Assembly (NCBI GenBank): GCA_965644315.1 | Contig: CBFFRQ010000031.1 | Coordinates: 792,413 to 856,412 of the forward strand | Reading direction: 5' to 3' | From: Caecitellus pseudoparvulus | Lineage: Eukaryota; Bigyra: Bicosoecida | DNA length: 64,000 nt | Shown here: positions 44,901-51,222 of the stretch, in pieces | Numbering within the stretch: position 1 is the stretch's first letter | Layout: the number at the start of each line of letters is the position of its first letter | Position numbers and translations under genes: made by a program | Notes under the pieces: generated by a model | Database searches by the model: none | Told to the model about the DNA's origin: nothing | What the model saw: only the letters and a program-made list of their open reading frames with translations

Positions 44901-47900
44901 TGCAGGCAGAGGGCGACCGCCTTGTCGCCTCTCGCCTAGTGCTGATGGGGTACATGCGGGCGGCAGATGGGGCTGATGGCTGTGGTATCCTGACCGGTCG
45001 CAATGCTGCGCACACCCAGGACCCTGAGGATGAGGACACCGCCTCCACACCTCGCAAAGGCAAAGCCACTGGTGCCAGTCCGAAGAGCGGCAGCAAGAAG
45101 TCCGCAGCATCAGAAGACATCATGCCCGATTGCACCTCGGACATCCTGCAGCTCAGGGAGCATCTCGAAGGGACAGCACTCAGCGCCGTGGGAGCAGGGG
45201 AGTTGCTCGCTGCTGGCCATGTGCCGCTGCCCTGGGAGGGTTCCACAGGCGACGACCGCACCCCCTCCACCCCTCGTAAGGGTGCAGGGGGGAAGAAGGG
45301 CGGCGCTTCCAAGGCTGGCAAGGCCGTCGAGGAAGAGTCCAGTGCAGTCTGGCCACTGGCCGGTCCATCCCCTGCCGCAGCTATTGGCCCTGTGATTGCC
45401 CCCGTCTGCGCAACCCTCCCAGTTGCCCCCCCCCGTGCGGCACAGCCGACCCTTGCATCAGTTCCGGTCGTTCCGCCTCCGGCGCCAGATGCTTGTGACG
45501 CTCTGTGGCAGGCAGTCAAGCAAGACACAGCAGCAGCCCCTGATACAGCCCGCTCTGGCAGCAGCGCGGGTAAGAAGCGCAGCCCACGCAAGGGGCCTTC
45601 TGCAGTTGACCCAGATGATGATGGACTGCAGCACTGGCCCACTGGTTGGCCTGCAGCCAGTGAGCTTCCAGGCACTCCCCCCAGCGAGTGGGAGGCTGTT
45701 GCTGAAGCGGCAGGGGAAGCGGCGTCCCGACTGCGCACGCTGATCCAGGGTGCTGCACTTGGCACCGGCGTTGGTGTGCCAGCCCATGGGGCGCAAGAAC
45801 AGGCGCTCATGGAAGTTCTGGGCGCTGCAGTCGCTTCACTTGCCCGGGCCACGGCAAGCGAGTCCCTGGCACAGCACTTTGCCGTGCAAGCTGCAGCTCG
45901 GGCAGAGGCACTGAGCGCTGCACAGGGCGGCAAGGGCAGCAAGAAGGGCGGCAGCAGCAAAGCAGGCAGCAAGAAGGACAAGCGCAAAGGAGGCAAGGAT
46001 GACCCTGCTCCCGACGAAGTCCAGCAAGCGCTGGCTTGGCGAGATGCCGCCTGTCCACCTCCAAGAGCGGACCAAGCGTTGCGACTGGCCCTGCAGGGTG
46101 CCGAGTCGCTTGCAGTCAACGTGCTGCGCCTGGTGGACGCCGAGGCGCAGACGCAAGAGCTGCAACGCCAGCGCCACGCCGCCCTTGCTGTTGCCCGCGA
46201 GCGCCAGCGGCGCCGCCTCGAGTCGGAAGCTGCTGAAGCGGAAGCAGAGGCAACAGCGGCGATGGAGGCAGCACAGCTGGCTGAGGAGGAGGCTGCCGCT
46301 GCTGCAGCCGCTGCGGCAGCGTCGCCCAAGAAGGCATCCAGCAAGAAGGACAAGGCATCCGCCGGCAAGGGGGGCGGGAAGAAAGACAAGAAGGCAGGCA
46401 AGGAGGAGGTCGTCGAAGCGTCCCACCTCCCCCTCCCTGATGCAGGGCACGCAACCGTTCCCCCTGCCACCTGGTCAGCGGTTGTCGCCCAAGTGCAAGA
46501 GTTCCGTCGCCGTGTGCGGCAGTTGTGCACGGCAGCTGGTCGAATGTGCGCAGCTGTGGAGGCTGCGGCGTCCCGAGCCATGCGCGCTGGCGAAGCACGC
46601 ATAAACTACATCATTGACCAGGAAGTCCGCGCCGTGCGTGCTTTTGAGGCCTACGCCATGCAGGCCGTGGCTTCTGGCGCTCGGCTGCCATACGAACTGC
46701 GCTTTGTGCGGCCTCACGCAGCAGCTGACCTGGACTTGCTCCTGCCTCATCATGTGCAGCAGACGCCCAGCTTGCTGCCTTACCAAGTCCCCGAAGCTGC
46801 CGCGCTGGGACGGGGAGTTCCGCACCCGTTCGCTTTGGACGCGGCCCATGGCTTGAGTGCTGAGCCAGTGCCGGAGCCTGCGGAGCACAGCGAGGGCAAG
46901 GATGCTGCTGGTGCCCCTGGGCTGCCTCTCCTCAAGGCTCCCGTGCAGCTAGTGAGCCCGACTGGAGATCCACTTGACCCCACGCCATCAAGTGATCCGC
47001 AGGAACACGCGCTCCCGTACTTTCAACTACACTTCCACGTGGACATCACCAAGCGCGTGCTGCCGCCCCCCACTGCGAACCCCAGGCCCCCGCTACTCGT
47101 CACGGACACACCGCTGCCGTTAGATGCGTCTGTGGGGCCAGCCACGCCCACCCCGCAAGCCCTGTACGCGCTCGCCATGCGGCTGCGAGGTGCGTCGCTG
47201 CGATCTGCTGTGGGCGGCGCGCTGCACGAGCGCATGTACCACGTGGACTCGGACGTGCTGTGGCCCTCACCGCCACCCATGCATGCGGAGAGCATGGAGC
47301 TGTCTGCAGGGGAAGGTGAGCAAGAGGAGGAAGAAGCGGAGGCAGAAGTGTCACGCAAGCCTTCGTCCAAGAGCGGCAAGAGCCAGAGCGCTGGAAAGGG
47401 CAAGGGCGGAAAGAAGGCTGGAACTAAGGAAGGTGACGAGGCCGAGGCGCTAGCCACTGCCCAGTCAGCCACTGCGCAGGCAGTGCTGGAGCGGGAAAGG
47501 CAGCTGCTTGGCGCCGAGCTGGCACCTGCCGGCACGTTCTTGACGCTGCGAGAGTTCCTGGACACTGTGTCGCAGGCTGTGCAAGAAGGAGAGCTACCCG
47601 AGGCATGGAAGTGGCTCCCTGAGCAAGCGCTGGCAGAGCTTGGACTCTGCTTTGCCACATCCCTGGACGACCTTGGGTCCTGGAGCGTGCACGTGGAGGT
47701 GGAGCCTGAGTCCAGCGTGCAAGCCCGCATCCAGTACGCGAAGTGGCAAGCGAAAGAAGTGGAGCGCTTGGTGAAGGAGGAGCGCGAAGCACAGGCGAAG
47801 GCCGATGCAGAGGAGGCTGAACGGCTGGGCATCACCATCGCTGAAGTGGTGGCCATGCGCAAGGCCAGCACCAGTGGGCGCCAGGCGGCAGAAGACGGGG

Positions 47901-50653
47901 AGGATGAAGACGGCCTGGGCCCCCTCCCATCAGATGCTGCCACAGACGCCGGCGAAGGGGGCGACGAGGCTTCAGGGGCCACCCCACGCTCCCTCCGCCG
48001 GATGCCCTCCGGCTCAAGCGTGTACAGTGCAGACGATGCGGGATCAGTGATGGACGCGGAGGCAAGTCACGGCCCCAGCCGCCGGTGTGTCGCTGGCTCC
48101 CCACTGGACGCGCAGCAACTGTCTGCACTTCTACCCACTCAAGGCTCTCTGCTGTCACCCCTGGCAAGCACAGTACTGGGCGCTGGGGCAGAGAGTGGCG
48201 GTCTTGCAGCAGACTCCACCGCTCAGTCCTCTTCAGTGCTCCCTGTGGAGGACGTCTCTGCCGAAGACGCTGGCATGATGCACGACACCAGCAAAACGTC
48301 CCTGGGCGCCGGTGCTAGCGAGCAAGTAGCGGATGCAGCAGGAGAAGGCAAGGCAAGCGACGAGGCCGATGCCGGGGAAAGTACTCGCCAACGCTTCTCC
48401 AGACTGTGCCCTGGCCCAGCAGACTGGCCCTGGGAGGAGCCCGCCGGCATTCGACCCAGGACCAAGGTTGTTCTGCATCACCCCCTGCTTCACAGGCAAG
48501 CGCCTCTCGCCATGGATGCCGAAGAGTGGGAGGCTCTTGTGCACACCTGGGGTGATACCAGTGTCCTGGAGCTGCCAGCCGCCTGTCCCACCACGGCACC
48601 TCGGCGAGACCTGCAACTCGCTTTACATCAAGTGCTGCAGGCTTACCTGGATGGCCCCAGTGTGGAGGGCAGCAGTGATGTCTCAGGGCATGATGACGTG
48701 CCGGAAGGCAAAGCCGGAGAGCCGCCGTCTCCGCCCGCTGAGCTGTCCACCCCTGCCAGTGTGGTGCAGGAGCAGTTTGCTCAGGGTGTGTGGCCACCCA
48801 TCGCTGGCGACGTGACAACTTCAGGCATTGTGCATGAAGTTAAGCCAGTGCCCGTTTCGGCGCCAGGAGCTGTTTGGATCGACTGGGACGTCGCCTTTGT
48901 TGAGGGCCAGAGTGCTCCTGCAGTTGAGAGCCCAGTGCCAGAGCTTGCAGCCGCTCCAGCTGCGGCTGCTGCTGCCGGGGCAAATTTCGCGTCGACGGAA
49001 ACGAGCACCTCCGCAGAAAGTCCTGCGGATGGCACTCACAACACGGGTGCAGGCTCGTCTACAAGCCTATCACCACAGCAGCGCTTGGCTTCAGCCCGCG
49101 CGAGTGCTGCTGCCGCTGCCATGGCAACCCTTCACCCTCCTGTGAACTTTTCCCGCCTTGTCGACTGGCGTGCATTCATGGCGTGGATGTGCGTGACAGG
49201 CCCTTCGCCGACGTCCAAGGCTTTTGCCGACAACCCAGCAGCGCCCAGTGACATTGAAGATGTTGAAAGCCGTGATCTGTGGGCACCCGAGGTCCAGGGG
49301 GGGCGAGACTTCGCCGTTCCAGACATCAGAGCCTTCGCCACCACTGTTGGCAAGGGCTGGGGCATCGCCGCATGGCCTGACCATGATGACCTGGATGCTC
49401 TGCATTTAGCGCTGCAAGCGGCGTCAGATGCAGCAGCAGCGTCGCCTGGCACTACCTCGGCAGCATCAGAAGGAGTTGCAGCGCCCCCCAACGCTGGCGC
49501 TGGCACGGAGCTTAGCGTAGTGACGCGCGAAGATGTTCACTCCGCCCTTCCAGCAGGTGTGATCCAAGCTGTGGCTCCTGAGTTGAGTCCCGAGGCCGCA
49601 TCGCCTGAGATTCAGCCAGAGCCGGCACCGGAAGCAGGCACCCCGCGAAGCCGCAAGAAGGGCAAGGGCAAACGGGGTGGAGCGAGTGAGGAGCCCCCCC
49701 CGCCTCCCATGACTCTCACAGCGAATCGCGAGTGGCGTGATCCCCTGACTTCCGCTCAGTCGGAAACGTCGGCGCTGTTGCCCCATGTTGCGGCTGGGAG
49801 TGAAGGTGTGCGGTTGTGGTTCCAAGGCATGGGACTCCACGCGAAGCCTACGCCCGTTGCATTGGCGGATGCAGCCGCAGCGGCCGCGGCTCAAGGCGGC
49901 GATGCAGCAGGCCTGGCGAGCCGAGCAGAGGCGGAGGTTGAGCAGCACCTAGCCGCTGTTTCTGCTTCAAGAACACTTGCACGCAGTGAAACTGGGCTGC
50001 AGGTGGGCTGGCACAACGTGTCGGTACAGCACGGCTCTCAGCTTTCGCTGTACGTGTCTGACATGGCTGCCCGCGCACAGATACTTCGGGGACAGGCCGA
50101 TGAGGAGTTCGCGCTATACACCGCTCTTGCCGACAGGGATGTCGCTGCCTCAGTCAAGGACGGTGATGACATCATGCGTGGCGTGCTGTTTCAAGCCATG
50201 TCCGATGTTCGGGGACAGATCAATTCCGGCCGCCTGCTGGGCCTGTGGCGCCGCCGAGCGAACCTTCTTGACCGCTTGCCTTCCCAGCTTCCGCAGGAAG
50301 AGGGCGAAGAAGCCCCACACGGAGACTCTCCCGTGGAAGGCCTGGGGCCCCTTCCATGCGTGAGACGCACAGCTCTCATGTCTGCCGCTGAAGCCCAGGC
50401 CGTGGCGCAAGACGCCCAAGACTCCGCTGCGCTGCCTGGTCCCAGCACAGCGACCCTGCACAAAGTTTTGCTGGACTTGTATGGGTGGGTGAGCAGCACG
50501 GCTGCCCGTGCCAAGCCTGAACTCCTAGCGCTCCAGGCAGCAGCAGCGGCGGCCGCGGCTGAAAGGCTTGCCATGGCAGAAGAGGAGGCGGCCACCCGCG
50601 AAGCCGATCGGACCACCGCAGCATCATCCAGACCAAAGCGAGGCAAGAAGTAA
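38999..50653 (+). CDS. SPEF2: Giant SPEF2/CPC1-like axonemal central-pair protein
   Basis: A single-exon frame; the start at 38999 (MDILLHWLQDEV) is chosen because it opens the conserved CH-like domain, giving 3884 aa. That is about twice human SPEF2 (1822) and Chlamydomonas CPC1 (about 2000). Residues 1-105 are the calponin-homology-like domain (LPGPV.DLAEHFSNGYAFAVVL...). Basic coiled coil follows to about 560. An adenylate-kinase-like domain starts at about 917: P-loop GPPGSGVST (about 924-932), WILDGFPQT (about 1085), and GVRVDP (about 1210). About 180 low-complexity residues later comes GHVAYHLDLNPPP (about 1395). The P-loop Lys is Val, so nucleotide binding is doubtful. The remainder alternates helical segments with Lys/Ser/Gly islands and acidic linkers. 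SPEF2/CPC1 sits in the C1b projection of the central pair and is needed for flagellar beating. Confidence 0.88.
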   Translation: MDILLHWLQDEVKLPGPVDDLAEHFSNGYAFAVVLHNTNQMTPAEFGQCVQDEKSDSKIQNYCQLFPVFRRLGIKFDARVAQQLMLRKPGIAQRVLYELRTVLAPLSRVRVGRDSESKQRLLKQRLTTRKPQYDAAQAAIFERNIRAAAENQNAVFLDKHMAKFKQHVDELWASRDATHAARVGAHRSALRQQRQQRLHALRTRHMVVHAREEAGIREWQRNQEIRLAQVLAAREFRATKAAKARAAARRRVADAQRDTTSDIAAFEARAVAQGVPVVGAEPLDEATLRRSVAPEAGEPSTEEEAKLAQLPGTTLTSQDTLHLRLTRKLATIQAREDSEPSPVMQRLQSRGGGGGEALAARAARRSAFLVASRASRTRLHARQRHAQLKGLLMHRCASEQELDDVVLRTLKCELVFRQNRACREAAVAEQARRDADLQLARQRASLLQQQSAFEDDVTASADGMVEAAGARRRAHVHRAHAIALACVQELVEAALGLACAREASNMRLLEQSAGSAAMPSLCVPQQGEEEGKEAEGKEERGGVAKADGGVLVQCPGGVDPLAAIFTRVGFRHAAGMHSHTQWAASQALPLPDVLATPDFDDVVSPKAGGRKSPSGRRSRASDTADDAHTEVLAVQRAAAASLGGAGAATLPADAAAHETSHSQPMPGVPIPPGVVVAMLGVQAQPAGCSSHGEGPSALDEGLPKASVEVSVGGEDDASEGGDGEEGADAGAVERIQARSGREDDVEQLRLPSGAGEGGAVSVGGSLEQAPVQSGDGSAELLPQQASCGMADTEASPVAMELFQHYVAGHFVWPADAPVPDVLGDEEAVAAAQAPLEAPFPPVLEAESSLLSPKKSPSSKKGRADVAEVVLPHPAPQPALAAEPQLHAAKHLLGSVLQKLRRATGPEPALPPACDVPQFPLTVALVGPPGSGVSTQAGFLAAALSLKVLRPNALMSQALSMADGSLSTEQCDLTAPHAEALKKVGQHARAAMAEGAAVPEVCMVQAVLCGIRDMARAPVDPSLVPLPAHGELPSPSADEADVEQPHDTVPAAAAAPMEDANEEEQKYEETGPASAKPNAREQAHRGWILDGFPQTLTQAVLLEEALTWQAPDLGPGLPERARVEGRGTWDASAARQKEPTQEDAWEAGMVPPVPPHPVLDADADEEDGLPSHRAPQPASAPVPLPKHPHGVKLLIRLVLPPEQALRKVLGVRVDPSRLVTLEASDAAEAAAVPRDETGSLQDVLDGDVPSAGSAVFGHEGVDSTVRAGARGLNPPAALQGEAMNVVVGAEPLQSVIEGKAAQEEEEEEVRPATPQRRAEAGGPSSSTAPRQGVVGAEHLAAQEQATATFTAGLPGAVPAVDEVRPGGGQQEPQVHEVSPDAMLPVLPGGYVVSARRGHVAYHLDLNPPPHKCRTVEGLVPPSSIDAGTAARLPSTLTSSTLRLPPPVLAEAMERYFNSVEGVDEFFWAGSRGSVLRVAAWRPHFGTGQGREADSDGDQDSAEEGKSASDLVGVEEGAGVVADGDGRVLWGSDAWAEYAPVGAWAASGKGDVLTEASLFAVLSRAASAAEEDIAAREAAREQAWKETLEHRDAALAADATSAATELAFRRGEDMHVQVVDALEAQQAEAAAAAVAAAASKKSGSKGKSESPKASVAEGKSVDDDGSEHDSAQEEALTASSLAAEEAEVVAPSLHEPYVIAPDLPPAPSLAQVPPASPTSEPAVHDTAEDVSPQRAEAQAAAQAALAARAAAQALVVTPTRFAGALEDSVPRDKALSLLAQLWQQAVSHYGQTLSSSFHGAAMEQVGVHARLGETSRLVHRFLRRPVPTYQALMRHAQDAINSLSWAERMGPSAEAWSQAPSVEEAALQVWVEEALEASGGSKAAASKKGKGAATPEAQEPSPEAEAEKAALRAAATRAQLAETVQVAANCMLATAEARRESALHLLHAKGDDGWVQYVQGALASHFCSAVQAEGDRLVASRLVLMGYMRAADGADGCGILTGRNAAHTQDPEDEDTASTPRKGKATGASPKSGSKKSAASEDIMPDCTSDILQLREHLEGTALSAVGAGELLAAGHVPLPWEGSTGDDRTPSTPRKGAGGKKGGASKAGKAVEEESSAVWPLAGPSPAAAIGPVIAPVCATLPVAPPRAAQPTLASVPVVPPPAPDACDALWQAVKQDTAAAPDTARSGSSAGKKRSPRKGPSAVDPDDDGLQHWPTGWPAASELPGTPPSEWEAVAEAAGEAASRLRTLIQGAALGTGVGVPAHGAQEQALMEVLGAAVASLARATASESLAQHFAVQAAARAEALSAAQGGKGSKKGGSSKAGSKKDKRKGGKDDPAPDEVQQALAWRDAACPPPRADQALRLALQGAESLAVNVLRLVDAEAQTQELQRQRHAALAVARERQRRRLESEAAEAEAEATAAMEAAQLAEEEAAAAAAAAAASPKKASSKKDKASAGKGGGKKDKKAGKEEVVEASHLPLPDAGHATVPPATWSAVVAQVQEFRRRVRQLCTAAGRMCAAVEAAASRAMRAGEARINYIIDQEVRAVRAFEAYAMQAVASGARLPYELRFVRPHAAADLDLLLPHHVQQTPSLLPYQVPEAAALGRGVPHPFALDAAHGLSAEPVPEPAEHSEGKDAAGAPGLPLLKAPVQLVSPTGDPLDPTPSSDPQEHALPYFQLHFHVDITKRVLPPPTANPRPPLLVTDTPLPLDASVGPATPTPQALYALAMRLRGASLRSAVGGALHERMYHVDSDVLWPSPPPMHAESMELSAGEGEQEEEEAEAEVSRKPSSKSGKSQSAGKGKGGKKAGTKEGDEAEALATAQSATAQAVLERERQLLGAELAPAGTFLTLREFLDTVSQAVQEGELPEAWKWLPEQALAELGLCFATSLDDLGSWSVHVEVEPESSVQARIQYAKWQAKEVERLVKEEREAQAKADAEEAERLGITIAEVVAMRKASTSGRQAAEDGEDEDGLGPLPSDAATDAGEGGDEASGATPRSLRRMPSGSSVYSADDAGSVMDAEASHGPSRRCVAGSPLDAQQLSALLPTQGSLLSPLASTVLGAGAESGGLAADSTAQSSSVLPVEDVSAEDAGMMHDTSKTSLGAGASEQVADAAGEGKASDEADAGESTRQRFSRLCPGPADWPWEEPAGIRPRTKVVLHHPLLHRQAPLAMDAEEWEALVHTWGDTSVLELPAACPTTAPRRDLQLALHQVLQAYLDGPSVEGSSDVSGHDDVPEGKAGEPPSPPAELSTPASVVQEQFAQGVWPPIAGDVTTSGIVHEVKPVPVSAPGAVWIDWDVAFVEGQSAPAVESPVPELAAAPAAAAAAGANFASTETSTSAESPADGTHNTGAGSSTSLSPQQRLASARASAAAAAMATLHPPVNFSRLVDWRAFMAWMCVTGPSPTSKAFADNPAAPSDIEDVESRDLWAPEVQGGRDFAVPDIRAFATTVGKGWGIAAWPDHDDLDALHLALQAASDAAAASPGTTSAASEGVAAPPNAGAGTELSVVTREDVHSALPAGVIQAVAPELSPEAASPEIQPEPAPEAGTPRSRKKGKGKRGGASEEPPPPPMTLTANREWRDPLTSAQSETSALLPHVAAGSEGVRLWFQGMGLHAKPTPVALADAAAAAAAQGGDAAGLASRAEAEVEQHLAAVSASRTLARSETGLQVGWHNVSVQHGSQLSLYVSDMAARAQILRGQADEEFALYTALADRDVAASVKDGDDIMRGVLFQAMSDVRGQINSGRLLGLWRRRANLLDRLPSQLPQEEGEEAPHGDSPVEGLGPLPCVRRTALMSAAEAQAVAQDAQDSAALPGPSTATLHKVLLDLYGWVSSTAARAKPELLALQAAAAAAAAERLAMAEEEAATREADRTTAASSRPKRGKK

Positions 50654-50889
50654 ACCCTACCATTGAGTGGACTTGTGCCAAGCTGGGAGCGAGCCACCGT
50701 TTTAGTGTCTTGCAAGCAAAGCGTGTGAATTAGGCTCTATGTGGGGACAATGCCCCGGCAAAATGTGTGTCAGGTATACGATAAGTTTCAAGCCGGATTA
50801 GGGCCGCCTTGCGCGGGCCGGTGCTTTCAGGAGGGGGGCGGTGGCGGTGTGCTCTGATGAGGCAACAGTTGCTGATCACGCCTGACCTA

Positions 50890-51205
50890 ACCCAGCACAT
50901 TTCACTTGCCGCACACCATTTACCGACCAATTCTGTGCATTTTCCCTGTGCCAAACTACCCTTTCCCGGCCTTGCCTGCGACTGGCTAGCCCTCTTCCGG
51001 CGCACACTGCACGTTTGCGGTGTGACTTGGAGCCGGCTCAATTTCCGCAAGTCACACATTACTAGCGCCGTGCCTGGCGAATCTGTGGCCATTCCTCTTG
51101 GCTACACCGAAAAATTGGTTTTTCGACACTCAAAATTCGCAGTGAGTGCAGTTTTGTGGCATGTCGTGGCGTGGCTCATAAATCCTCATGCGTGGTACTA
51201 TGACC
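50890..51205 (+). repeat. Direct repeat copy A, upstream of the NTPase-nuclease gene
   Basis: This segment recurs, diverged, in the same orientation at 63682-64000. The best block is TGCCTGCGACTGG at 50973-50985 (also at 63764), followed by C(T/C)(A/T)GCCCTC and CGCACACTGCACGTTTG(C/G)GGTGTGA. Further shared blocks are CTCAATTTCCGCA and GTGAGTGCAGT.T.GTGGCATG.CGTGGCG. An open frame runs through copy A into the downstream gene, but copy B hits a stop, so the repeat is more likely 5' noncoding or promoter sequence than coding. It could also be a terminal repeat of a mobile element. Confidence 0.8.
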
Positions 51206-51222
51206 TTGCGTTGTCACAGAGG

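Noticed and set aside
39391-46602. Minus-strand frames of 250-620 codons opposite the SPEF2-like gene
   Set aside because: Composition is Ser/Ala/Arg/Pro-biased as expected for the complement of Ala/Gly/Lys-rich codons; no domain and no splice logic.
50809-51222. N-terminal extension of the NTPase-nuclease frame
   Set aside because: The extension runs through the repeat whose second copy has an in-frame stop; the ATG at 51223 immediately after it is a more credible start.
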